The position numbers and the translations under genes are program-made. The notes under the pieces are model-generated. The model searched no databases and was not told the origin of the DNA. It saw only the letters and a program-made list of their open reading frames with translations. From Daphnia pulex (lineage: Eukaryota; Arthropoda; Branchiopoda; Diplostraca; Daphniidae), in NCBI RefSeq assembly GCF_021134715.1, contig NC_060019.1, positions 3,782,001 to 3,846,000 of the forward strand: a stretch of 64,000 nt of DNA, written 5' to 3'. Below, piece after piece: positions 21,621 through 30,699 of this stretch (positions within the stretch are counted from its first letter, which is position 1; the number at the start of each line of letters is the position of its first letter).

Positions 21621-24600
21621 ATGACTACTCCGACAAGCGAAGCGTCACGGAGAGGCATGAAAGGACATGTCACTCGCTGGATCAATAACATCCAGCAGTA
21701 CGACAACGTGCAGATGGATCGCACAATCCACAACCTAGTGCTGGGAGCCGAATCCAACTTACGCAACATGTACAGCAAATACAAGCGACTCTCAGAGGGG
21801 GTCGCCAAAGACATGGAGCAAGCAGGAGCGACCCAAGAACAATTTCAAGCGGAAATCGACAGCCAAATCCAAGTTGAAGAGGATGTCGGTGACGCACTCA
21901 TGATCGCAAAACGAAAAAGAGAAGAATTCAAAGAAATGCAAGACGCTGAAGAAAGAAAACGGCATGATCAGACGCTACTGCTCATGCTCCAGACGCAACA
22001 AGCAGCAGCGGACGCCACCAGGGCCCAGGAAAAAGCCGATCAAGATGCAGCCAGGGCCCAGGAAAAGGCCGATCAAGACGCTGCCAGGGCCCAAGAAAAA
22101 ATCGACGAAGACGCTGCAAGAGCACAGGAAAGAGCAATCCGTCAACAAGAAAATCTGGATCAACAGAACTTGTTCCGACAACTGATTGCCGCCATTCCAG
22201 CAGCAGCTGCACCAGGAGCGCCAGCAGCTGCAGCAGCAGTTGCGTCAACTAAACTGCCAAAACGTCAAATCAAGCCGTTCAAAGGGGACGTGCTCGAATG
22301 GACAGCCTTCTGGGAAGGTTACAACGCAGCCGTCCACGAATCGGCCATTCCGGCGGTTCAAAAATTTGGATACCTTAAAGATTACTTGAAAGGTGAAGCA
22401 CAACTGTGCGTGGAGAACCTGGAGCTGACAGACGCCAACTACACCGTCGCAATCACCCTCCTGAAGGCAAGATATGGCAAAACGGACGTCCTAATCGAGG
22501 CCCACACACAGAAATTGGACACGCTGCAACCAGTAAAAGACGTAGCTGATACCGCGGCACTCAGGTGCTTCCAGTTGACTATCCAGTCACACATCAATGC
22601 GTTGGAGACACTGGGAGTAGCAAGAGCCAGCCACGGGTGTCTCCTTGGATCAAGAATTTTGCGCTCGATCCCACTCAAACTTCAAGCAGAGTGGGCCAAA
22701 TCAGCAACGAACAAGGTAACTGACATTGATCAAGTACTAAATTTTATCGAAGAGCAAGTTGAAGTCGCAGAGCGACTCAGCCGTCTGAGAGCTTCAACAC
22801 AAAAGCCAGCCCAAAATTCTCAACAGCCGGCAAAATCAACACCACCTACTACACCGACAGCCTCTCAGCTCGGAGTCAGCAGCAAGCCGACTCCACAATC
22901 GAAACATTCAAGCAAAACAAGAAGAAATGGCAGTCCACCACCAAGGAGAGAGGCGACAGCATCATCTCCAAAAAAGCCAATGCTGCCATGCGTGTTCTGC
23001 AAGGAGATGCATTGGGCTATCAATTGCCCAATGGAGCTGAAAGAGAAAAAAGCAGTCATCACAAACGAAAAAAGATGCTCTAATTGTTTTGGTCATCACG
23101 AGACCACTGTTTGTTTTAATCCACACAGGTGCCAACGATGCCGAGCCAAGCACCACACATCCTTGTGTGCCGAGAAAGATACCAGATTCGGATCCTCAAC
23201 GATAATTCCAAGCAAACCGGTCGCTGGGAGCAGCTCAACAACAGCATGTGCAAGCTCCTTTGGTGAAGTCATCCTAAAAACAGCAACCGTTTACATTACA
23301 GGCACGAATGGAAAACAAATCCGAGCGATTCTCTTTCTCGACGATGGCAGCCATAGAACATGGATTAAAAGGCAGATTTCGAAAGAGCTTCAACTAAAAA
23401 TCATCCAAGTGGAACAGATCGCGACCAGGGCCTTCCGGCAGACAGAAGCCCCTCCAGCAGAAACACACAATGTGGTCGAGATGACGGTGCGGGGCACCTG
23501 GCCAGGAGCCCCAACGGTGCGTATTGAAGCTCTAGAAGCAACCGACAAAGTTGGAAGCACCGGCCCGTACCAAACCACAGAATTTGCAAGAAAGCTGTGG
23601 CTGGAGAATGAAAATTTGGCAGACGACCGATTCGAACGTGAAGGTGGAGACGAGGACGTTGGAATTCTTGTTGGAATGGACCAGATGTTCAACATCATGT
23701 TCAACGAACCAGCAACTATCAGCCCGTGCGGACTCAGAGCCTACACGTCCAAACTTGGGAAAGTCATCGGCGGTCCATCGCAAGAAAAATCATCGAAACA
23801 AAATCAAACAATTGTCAGTCAACTTCTAATCAATTCAAATCGCTCTCTTCCACAGATCACTTCACAGCCATCGAAATCCATCCAATCAAACAAGTCGGAA
23901 AGCAGGGAGACAGGAAATTCCAGTCTCCTTTCACTACCAGAAAATTCTGAACAGATCTGCTTTTACGACACAACAAAAGAAAACAAAAGGTTTGAAATGG
24001 AGAAATTGAATTTTGATCTCTCATTATTTTGGCGTCTAGAGAATTTTGCCAATCTGAACGACTGTGTTGCTGTGGAGAAGGACGATCAATTCCGCTCCTT
24101 CTGCAACGAAATCACACGATTCGAAGACGGCAGGTATTGCACGCCAATCCCGTGGACGACAGACAGATGGAGACTGGAAATCAACCACCAGATGGCAGCT
24201 ACAAGATTGAGAAGCATGCTGTCCAAACTACGCAAATCTCCAGTCGACTTGGCCAACTACACCAAAGAAATCAACCAACTGATAACAAACGGATTCGTAG
24301 AAGAGGCTGATTTCAATTACGATGGCCTCCACACCTATCTACCGCATCATCCAGTCTACCGGACGGACAAGGCCACAACAAAAATCCGCCCAGTTTTCGA
24401 CGGCGCCGCAAGATCCAAATATGGGCCGAGCCTCAACGATGTTTTGGAGACCGGACCGAATCTAAATCCTGATCTCCTCTCGGTCTTAATGCGCTTCCGG
24501 ATGAACCGGATCGCCTGGATTGCGGATATTGAAAAAGCCTTTCTCAACATCGCGCTGCAACCCGAAGACGCCGAAGCGGTCAGATTTTTATGGCCGAAGG

Positions 24601-27600
24601 AGCCGAAAAATCCCGACTCCGAATTCATCGCGTACAAATGGAAAAGAGTGCCATTTGGGCTAAGTTCAAGTCCATTTCTTTTAAGAGTGACCATTAATAA
24701 ACATTTGCTCTCAGTCAAACCCAGATTTCAGAAGACAGTCGAGCAAATTGAAGAGCAGCTTTACGTAGACGACTACCTCGGAGGTGCAGACATCGTGCCA
24801 ACAGCAATAACCACAGTGGAAGAAACCGTCACGTTATTTTCAGAGGCCCAACTCAACATGAGGAGCTGGGCAACAAACAACAAAGAGCTCCGTGACTTTC
24901 TCACCGAAAAAGAAATGTCGAACCAGATAGTCGGAATCCTTTCTCCCACAATTGACGGACAGCACAAGGCACTGGGTCTTAGATGGGACACGAGCTCCGA
25001 CTCATTTAAATTTGACCCTACATCTATAATGGAAGCAGCCGTGGAGATTGGAGAAAAAATCACCAAAAGGAAAATTCTAAGCATCTCAGCAAGAATATTC
25101 GACCCAATTGGTTTTCTAGCTCCCACAGTTTTACTCTTAAAAATAATCTATCAAAAACTTTGGGAAGGAGACATAGGTTGGGACGATGACGCCACACCCG
25201 AAGTGAAGAACACCTGGAGCAGCATCATGAAAGGACTGAAGGATCTACATAATTTGGAGATCCCACGATGGATCGGCTATTCAAAACCTTCCATCGTCTC
25301 CGCAGAAATTCACGTGTTCGGCGATGCATCAGAGGCAGCCTACGGAGCAGTAGCCTACGCACGGCTCCAACTGGAGAACGGAACTCCTTACACCATCCTC
25401 CTAGCCAGCAAAACGAGAGTGGCGCCTCTTCCAAAAAAGAAAGTAACGTTACCCAGACTCGAACTACTAAGCTCTTTGTTAGCAATCCGTTTAGGAGAGA
25501 AAATTCGAACCTCCCTTCACACCGAGTCGTGGAAAACGATCTACTGGACAGATTCCCTCGTCACACTCGGATGGATTAGAGGAGATCCTTATCGTTGGAG
25601 ACCATTCGTACGAAATCAAGTAGAAACAATCAGAAAATTTTCAAAAGCGGAGTGGTGGAGACATTGCCCCGGATTGGAGAATCCAGCCGATCTCGCTTCG
25701 CGGGGAGCGCCAGCGCATGCGCTGGTAGATTCGAAACTCTGGTGGCACGGACCAGCCTGGCTAACAGAAGAAGAAAGCGAATGGCCGAATTCTCCAGAAA
25801 ACCATTCCACCGAAACTCAAGAGAAAATCGAGGAAGAGGAGACGAAGAAAACGGCGACCGTCTCCTTTGCAGCGATCGAAACCGCCCAGCCAATTGAATG
25901 GCACCTCGAAAAGATCTCTACATGGACAAAACTACTCTTCAGAACAGCTTGGATCAACAGAGCGGTCAACCGTATGAGGAAAAGAACGCGCGGTCCAGGA
26001 CTCGAACTAAAAGAAATAATCACAGTCGCCGGAACAGAAATCACAATCGACAAGATAGTCACCGAAGAGCTGAACGAAGCGGAGCTAGCCATCTGCAGAC
26101 AGCTCCAAGTCGAACGCTATCCCAAAGCCTTTTGGACACTCCAGCACGGACTGGAGATTCACCCAAAGGAGAAAATCGCATCGCTCCGACCGGTCTGGGA
26201 CAATCGAGATCGACTCATCCGAGTCACTGGAAGAGTAGCGCTCGCCCTCAGGGATCGAGACATTCAACCACCGATCCTTCTCCCAGCAAATCACCCGGTC
26301 GTAACTATGTTGATAATTAACAAACATGTATTCAATTCACACACAGGAGTAAAAACAACACTGTCAGAACTAAAAGAAAAATATTGGGTCGTGAAAGGAC
26401 GCCAACAAGTGAGAAACGTTTGGTACACCTGTGTGAAGTGCCAGAAGCTGACTTCACCTCCTTTCCGACAAATAGCAGCGCCGCTACCAGCCAACCGACT
26501 CCGCGATGCCAGGGCATTTGAAATAACCGGAACCGATTTCGCTGGCCCGCTGTACTACAAAAACGCTACTCCGAAAAAGAAATCCAAATCGGCACCATCC
26601 GTCGAACAAGTCATTCCGGAACCTCCACCAGAAGAAGAGAACCCGGATGCAGCGGAGCTTCCCACCGAAGAAGCTCCCGAAGAAGAAGACGATGGCGACC
26701 AACCGGATCCAGCGCAACCAATCAACAAAAGGCAACCAAAAAGTTACGTGTGCATCTTTACTTGTGCCGTGACGAGAGCGATTCATCTGGAGCTGACCAA
26801 AGACATGACGGCTCGCTCCTTTCTATTAGCTTTCCGTCGATTCTCCGCCAGAAGAGGCCCAGTGTCAGTGATGTACAGTGACAACGCCCAAACATTCCGC
26901 TGTGTGTCTCGATTTCTTAAAAACATTCGATCCGACCCATCCGTTCACGACCTCCTCGCCATGAGAAGAACCAGCTGGATCTTCTCCGTTAGCCTCGCTC
27001 CATGGTGGGGCGGATTTTGGGAGAGAATGGTGAGGATCACGAAAGATCTCTTGAGACGATCCAACGGGCGTGCATGCCTCGCGTATGACGAACTGGAAGT
27101 GAGTTTAATCGAAACAGAAAGTGTGATTAACGCGAGACCGTTGAACTACATTGGAGAAGGAGCGGACGATCCGCTCCCGATCACTCCGAATCAGTTTCTC
27201 AACAATCGTCGTTCAACTTGTGCTACGCCGGAGCCAGCAGTCAACCTATTGGCTCCCGATTCAACAAGTGAACTACTCAAGAAAATGGATCAGAACAGGC
27301 GTGATTACGTCAGTGACTTGTGCTCGCGGTTCGTCTCCGATTACCTGATGCAGCTGGATAATTTTCACGCAAAAGGATCGTCAGGCAGAAAAATCCGCGT
27401 CGGAGAAGTCGTCGTAATCCACGACAAACTTTCCAAACGGCTCATGTGGGAGACGGGAGTAGTTAAAGAATTACTCCCCAGCTGCGACGGCCTAGTCCGA
27501 TCCGCAATAGTTAAATTCCCAAACGGTAAATTATTAACCCGAGCCATTCAATGTTTATATCCCGTAGAATTGAGAGAAGATCAACCGGAAGATGTGGAGA

Positions 27601-27896
27601 TCGCAGACGGTGCGTTGAATCCGGAGCCAGCTGAAGCAACTGCTCCGCAAATTCCAAATCCACCCGATCCGGCTCCACTCCCATTGCTCCCGATCGATCC
27701 AGCTGCCGTCGAAGAAGAAAATCCTGTGGCCAATCCGGCCGCAACTGACGTCGGCGAGGTCGAGTCCCAAGGCATGGGCTCTGGTGGGGAGTATGTTGGG
27801 AACGAAAGGCATCCCCAACGGCCGACGACTAGATCCGGCCGGACGACCCGGATTCCAGCTCACCTACGAGAATTCGATCTTCGGGGCCCCCGATAG
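21621..27896 (+). CDS. BEL/Pao gag-pol polyprotein
   Basis: 2091 residues in one frame, starting at ATG 21621 (context CAAGATGA). Residues ~90-190 are charged helix with an 11-residue repeat. Residues ~210-360 match the DUF1759 gag core (FKGDVLEWTAFWEGY). Residues ~456-517 hold Cys/His zinc-knuckle motifs. The aspartic protease has D574-D-G-S where most have DSG or DTG. Reverse transcriptase runs from ~900, with YVDD at 1048-1051. RNase H begins near D1235 (VFGDASEAAYGA). Integrase has an HHCC zinc site (~1569-1610) and catalytic D1639, D1754 and E1801, with a ~60-residue acidic/Pro-rich insert between the first two Asp. The frame runs past the purine tract and ends 103 bp inside the right LTR. 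No stops or frameshifts are seen. Confidence 0.95.
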   Translation: MTTPTSEASRRGMKGHVTRWINNIQQYDNVQMDRTIHNLVLGAESNLRNMYSKYKRLSEGVAKDMEQAGATQEQFQAEIDSQIQVEEDVGDALMIAKRKREEFKEMQDAEERKRHDQTLLLMLQTQQAAADATRAQEKADQDAARAQEKADQDAARAQEKIDEDAARAQERAIRQQENLDQQNLFRQLIAAIPAAAAPGAPAAAAAVASTKLPKRQIKPFKGDVLEWTAFWEGYNAAVHESAIPAVQKFGYLKDYLKGEAQLCVENLELTDANYTVAITLLKARYGKTDVLIEAHTQKLDTLQPVKDVADTAALRCFQLTIQSHINALETLGVARASHGCLLGSRILRSIPLKLQAEWAKSATNKVTDIDQVLNFIEEQVEVAERLSRLRASTQKPAQNSQQPAKSTPPTTPTASQLGVSSKPTPQSKHSSKTRRNGSPPPRREATASSPKKPMLPCVFCKEMHWAINCPMELKEKKAVITNEKRCSNCFGHHETTVCFNPHRCQRCRAKHHTSLCAEKDTRFGSSTIIPSKPVAGSSSTTACASSFGEVILKTATVYITGTNGKQIRAILFLDDGSHRTWIKRQISKELQLKIIQVEQIATRAFRQTEAPPAETHNVVEMTVRGTWPGAPTVRIEALEATDKVGSTGPYQTTEFARKLWLENENLADDRFEREGGDEDVGILVGMDQMFNIMFNEPATISPCGLRAYTSKLGKVIGGPSQEKSSKQNQTIVSQLLINSNRSLPQITSQPSKSIQSNKSESRETGNSSLLSLPENSEQICFYDTTKENKRFEMEKLNFDLSLFWRLENFANLNDCVAVEKDDQFRSFCNEITRFEDGRYCTPIPWTTDRWRLEINHQMAATRLRSMLSKLRKSPVDLANYTKEINQLITNGFVEEADFNYDGLHTYLPHHPVYRTDKATTKIRPVFDGAARSKYGPSLNDVLETGPNLNPDLLSVLMRFRMNRIAWIADIEKAFLNIALQPEDAEAVRFLWPKEPKNPDSEFIAYKWKRVPFGLSSSPFLLRVTINKHLLSVKPRFQKTVEQIEEQLYVDDYLGGADIVPTAITTVEETVTLFSEAQLNMRSWATNNKELRDFLTEKEMSNQIVGILSPTIDGQHKALGLRWDTSSDSFKFDPTSIMEAAVEIGEKITKRKILSISARIFDPIGFLAPTVLLLKIIYQKLWEGDIGWDDDATPEVKNTWSSIMKGLKDLHNLEIPRWIGYSKPSIVSAEIHVFGDASEAAYGAVAYARLQLENGTPYTILLASKTRVAPLPKKKVTLPRLELLSSLLAIRLGEKIRTSLHTESWKTIYWTDSLVTLGWIRGDPYRWRPFVRNQVETIRKFSKAEWWRHCPGLENPADLASRGAPAHALVDSKLWWHGPAWLTEEESEWPNSPENHSTETQEKIEEEETKKTATVSFAAIETAQPIEWHLEKISTWTKLLFRTAWINRAVNRMRKRTRGPGLELKEIITVAGTEITIDKIVTEELNEAELAICRQLQVERYPKAFWTLQHGLEIHPKEKIASLRPVWDNRDRLIRVTGRVALALRDRDIQPPILLPANHPVVTMLIINKHVFNSHTGVKTTLSELKEKYWVVKGRQQVRNVWYTCVKCQKLTSPPFRQIAAPLPANRLRDARAFEITGTDFAGPLYYKNATPKKKSKSAPSVEQVIPEPPPEEENPDAAELPTEEAPEEEDDGDQPDPAQPINKRQPKSYVCIFTCAVTRAIHLELTKDMTARSFLLAFRRFSARRGPVSVMYSDNAQTFRCVSRFLKNIRSDPSVHDLLAMRRTSWIFSVSLAPWWGGFWERMVRITKDLLRRSNGRACLAYDELEVSLIETESVINARPLNYIGEGADDPLPITPNQFLNNRRSTCATPEPAVNLLAPDSTSELLKKMDQNRRDYVSDLCSRFVSDYLMQLDNFHAKGSSGRKIRVGEVVVIHDKLSKRLMWETGVVKELLPSCDGLVRSAIVKFPNGKLLTRAIQCLYPVELREDQPEDVEIADGALNPEPAEATAPQIPNPPDPAPLPLLPIDPAAVEEENPVANPAATDVGEVESQGMGSGGEYVGNERHPQRPTTRSGRTTRIPAHLREFDLRGPR
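22014..22135. repeat. 33-bp in-frame tandem repeat in gag
   Basis: About 3.5 copies of a 33-bp unit encode ARAQEKADQDA-type repeats, part of a long charged helix upstream of the gag core. Copy number may vary between element copies. Confidence 0.85.
27783..27793 (+). other. BEL polypurine tract
   Basis: GGTGGGGAGTA immediately before the right LTR; it also encodes part of the polyprotein's carboxyl end. Confidence 0.7.
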
Positions 27897-28122
27897 GTGG
27901 CCCCTTGTTACCCGCCTGACTGTGTAAATTCTTTGTGCCCCTTCCCCCCCTGGTGTCAATGTAATGTTCCAGAGGGGGTCGGGCCCTCGCTGTCTTAATC
28001 TATTCGTACAACGAGTCAGGCTCAATACAATCAGTCTTGCAAATCTAAAATCAGTGTCATCTTTAATCATTTCAACTATTCGGTAAGGTAAAAAGTCTGA
28101 CACACTACTTTCCTGCCGAACA
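27794..28122 (+). repeat. BEL 3' LTR
   Basis: 329 bp, identical by eye to 19433-19761. It supplies the last 34 codons and stop of the polyprotein. Confidence 0.95.
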
Positions 28123-28155
28123 AAAATTATGTTTCCATGAAGGCTTCTTCTTAGG

Positions 28156-28344
28156 CACATGTGCACAAGTTTTAACACTGATGTCAACACACTAGTGGAA
28201 TTCCCATGGCCCAATAACATTCCGCAATTGCAACGTGACGCTATTACAATATGGCCATCTCTACCAGAAAACACGAAAGAAAGATACATCAAGAGAGCGA
28301 AGTACGAGTTTTTTCTCTATACAGGCAAAGTCATGGAAAATGAG
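28156..28344 (+). CDS. Exon-like segment right of BEL, unknown
   Basis: After an acceptor CTTCTTCTTAG an open frame of ~62 codons runs to TGA. The motif IWPSLPENTKERYIKRAKYE weakly resembles the third helix of an HMG box (WxxLxxxxKxxYxxxA). A donor (GA|GTGAAC) near 28342 could join a second open piece at ~28398-28524 (contains LLKKLQRPPQQLRVVYEED), but the reading phase does not fit cleanly. The BEL element may have inserted into an intron of a gene spanning this point. Function unknown. Confidence 0.3.
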
Positions 28345-28397
28345 TGAACATGAAATTATTTCAATATCTAATCCAATTGCATACGATTTAAAAAACA

Positions 28398-28524
28398 GGA
28401 TCCAACGAAGGTGATGACATGGTCGACGAAATTCTACTGAAGAAGCTGCAGCGACCACCTCAACAATTAAGAGTTGTGTACGAGGAAGATTTCTTAACGG
28501 AGAGAAAAAATTGCGTTAAAAATT
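28398..28524 (+). CDS. Second exon-like segment right of BEL, unknown
   Basis: Follows TTTAAAAAACAG at 28386-28397 and stays open to TGA at ~28524. It encodes a charged stretch with MVDEILLKKLQ. The intron-sized gap to the previous piece (~56 bp) is typical of this genome. No family recognised. Confidence 0.3.
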
Positions 28525-28741
28525 GAATAACGCTTAAAAATTCTCATGTTCTCTTTTCTTGAAAAATAAACGCAACTTAAGCTTTGAATTAAAAAGTGAC
28601 CTTTTTAAATTTTTTTATGTGCGGCAAATCATTCATCTTCATTTTTTTCCGCTCCGACGCCTCGACATCCGGGTGAACAGCAAAATCGAATGTCGGTACG
28701 GCAACGAAGTTTCAGTAATCACCGGCTATCATTATACTCAC

Positions 28742-28799
28742 CAATAGGTCTCGTGCGCCGTCCGGTCCTTGTGGTCCAGCCTGCCCTGGTGGTCCCGGT
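28742..28799 (-). pseudogene. Collagen-like Gly-X-Y fragment
   Basis: On the minus strand a short run reads GPPGQAGPQGPDGARDLL and ends at a good donor (CTATTG|GTGAGTA). An in-frame stop lies just upstream, so only about six Gly-X-Y triplets survive. It is probably a remnant of a cuticular-type collagen gene; the match is short. Confidence 0.4.
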
Positions 28800-29440
28800 T
28801 ATGCTATCGGGTTTGTTGTCATTTCGTCGTCTGTATGATGGGTAATCTTCTTGGGTTGTTGATAGATTTTTATCGTATACAGGGGCTTCTCTTGGATTCC
28901 TTTCGAATATTTCTTTTTTAAATTTTTTTTAAACGTCCCTACGGTGTTTACAAAAAAATATCGCCATTTCCTGCCCCAAGGGAAGAATGGAAAGAAGAGA
29001 CGAAGGAATAAACTAAGAGGGGACAAAGGGGTGTGCGCGGGGTTCTCTTTCCTCGGGGCAGGATATAGTCTTTGAAAAAAAAATGCCTTTTACTTAAAAA
29101 TTAATAATAAATAAACTACAATGACTATCGAGGGGAAATAAAAATTAAAAGATTATCTGATAACTAATGAGTGTAGTTATCCAATTATTAACGGGAACTG
29201 GAGACGACTGAAATGGTAAACATAAAACTAATACTGACACCGGCAAAACTCCATAAGCCGCCATGAAAAAACTGTTACTAGTTCACGTCCAATTTTTTTT
29301 CACAATTTCAGCGAACTGGAAACTTCGGACGTTAGCCAACTCTATTAAGTATTTCCTTTATATGTTTCTTCTCTGAATGACCAATCGTCACCTAATTTTG
29401 TACAAAATTCTGTCAAAATTTGATACGTGGAATATATAAT
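28800..29440. other. AT-rich spacer
   Basis: No gene or element recognised. Confidence 0.4.
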
Positions 29441-29446
29441 AAACAA

Positions 29447-29547
29447 AAGAACAAAGGAGTAAGCACGTACTAAACAAAGGAGTACGAGCTTACTCCTTTG
29501 AGGAAACACGTTCTTAACAAAGGAGTAGTGCTTACTCCTTTGTTCTT
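29447..29547. repeat. Inverted repeat with ACAAAGGAGTA units
   Basis: A perfect 20-bp inverted repeat (29447-29466 and 29528-29547) encloses further copies of ACAAAGGAGTA in both orientations, five in about 100 bp. The whole can form nested hairpins. No gene. It may be a tiny foldback element. Confidence 0.75.
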
Positions 29548-29730
29548 ATTCCATGATCTTTGAAAATACATGCCCGCATCTGCTTCTCCACGCTACGTTG
29601 CCAGATAAAACGGCTAAATAAAACAGGCCCCGAAGAGCCCTATCCATATATAATAAAAGAACAAGCTTTTTTGGGAGGAGCTTATTCATGTGCCTATGAG
29701 AGCACGCTGTGATTGGTCAGTCCAGTCGCC

Positions 29731-29779
29731 CATCAAGAGGGGTGAAAACCGCCGCAGGTTTTCACCCTCCTTGCTGATG
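29731..29779. repeat. GC-rich hairpin
   Basis: An 11-bp perfect stem (GGGTGAAAACC, 29740-29750, with 29757-29767) closes a 6-base loop. Pairing extends outward to CATCA/TGATG. It is not followed by a T run, so nothing points to a terminator. Confidence 0.75.
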
Positions 29780-30187
29780 GTCAAATAGGGGGGATTGCTG
29801 CAAAGGGGAAAGGGGGGAAAGACAATGGGGTAAATTTCCGCGCCGTTGCAAATAGAAGGGTGGGTACTGGCTCACACTCACAACGCAGTACGTGCATCGA
29901 TTTCTACGCGGCAAATATCGATATGTCAAATAGCACCAAATTCAAATCGGCATTTCTGTTCGAAAAATACTGTTTTCCGCCCCCCTCCCCCCATAGATTT
30001 CCCCTCAGATCAAGTCACGTCTTATTTAAAGTTAAGCAATTGATGCAATTTTTTATCACGCGAAAATGTAGTTATTGGCGGGTAGAATAACGAATAGGAA
30101 CCCACGGGCAGAATAACTTTGGACGAGATATCCACGGAATGATTTAAAATTTAAAAATATAGGTAGAAAATGACAATCTGTTGACTT

Positions 30188-30694
30188 GGCACGGGCAGAT
30201 TTTTCAACGAGAAAAATTGGCGGGCAGATGGTAAACGGACATATCTGTCTTATAAAAAGAAATCAACTGAATTCCAATCGGCAGGCACCAGGCAGAAAAC
30301 GAATAATTATCGAAATCACAACAATAGAAGAGCCTGTCACTACGCATGAAAAAAATTTCTTTTGTCTGGGAAGGGGCAGATTTCTACGATAACATTGGCA
30401 CGGGCAGATGGGCAACGGCCCATGAGAATTTAGTAGTAAATGATCCATATTTATAATTTACCCATTTTGCTTAACAACCTGGGAAATAATCATAGGAAAT
30501 TAATTAGTCGCAATCAAATTACATGGTTAAGTAATACGAATTGCTATCACAAGGCAACTACCTATGAAGAAACGGACGTTGCCAAAAAAGATTACATTTG
30601 AAGAAAAGCCTCCACGCAAGACCAAAATATCTATTGACTGGGCAGGGGCAGATTTTCACGAGAAAAATTAACAGGGCAGGTGGTCAACGGGACT
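30188..30694. repeat. Three degenerate GGGCAGA repeat units
   Basis: Units at 30188-30240, 30366-30421 and 30636-30694 share the order GGCAGATTT, ACGA, a GGGCAGATGG-like block, then CAACGG. Spacing is ~180 and ~270 bp. Weaker GGGCAGA copies extend left to ~30070. No coding frame is shared. Confidence 0.65.
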
Positions 30695-30699
30695 ACTTT

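Larger units (their letters stand above)
19433..28122 (+). mobile_element. Complete BEL/Pao LTR retrotransposon
   Basis: An 8690-bp element with two 329-bp LTRs (TG...CA) that look identical by eye, flanked by the 5-bp duplication AAAAT (19428-19432 and 28123-28127). A TGG-starting primer-binding site begins at 19762 and a purine-rich tract (GGTGGGGAGTA) ends at 27793, next to the right LTR. It holds a 1.86-kb leader with an extra open frame and one long gag-pol frame (21621-27896). The order gag, zinc knuckles, protease, reverse transcriptase, RNase H, integrase and the RT/integrase motifs fit BEL/Pao. No env-like gene is evident. Identical LTRs and an uninterrupted frame mean a young, probably autonomous copy. 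Confidence 0.95.

Noticed and set aside
30188..30694. CRISPR-like repeat array
   Set aside because: Units are degenerate, unevenly spaced and in a eukaryotic genome.
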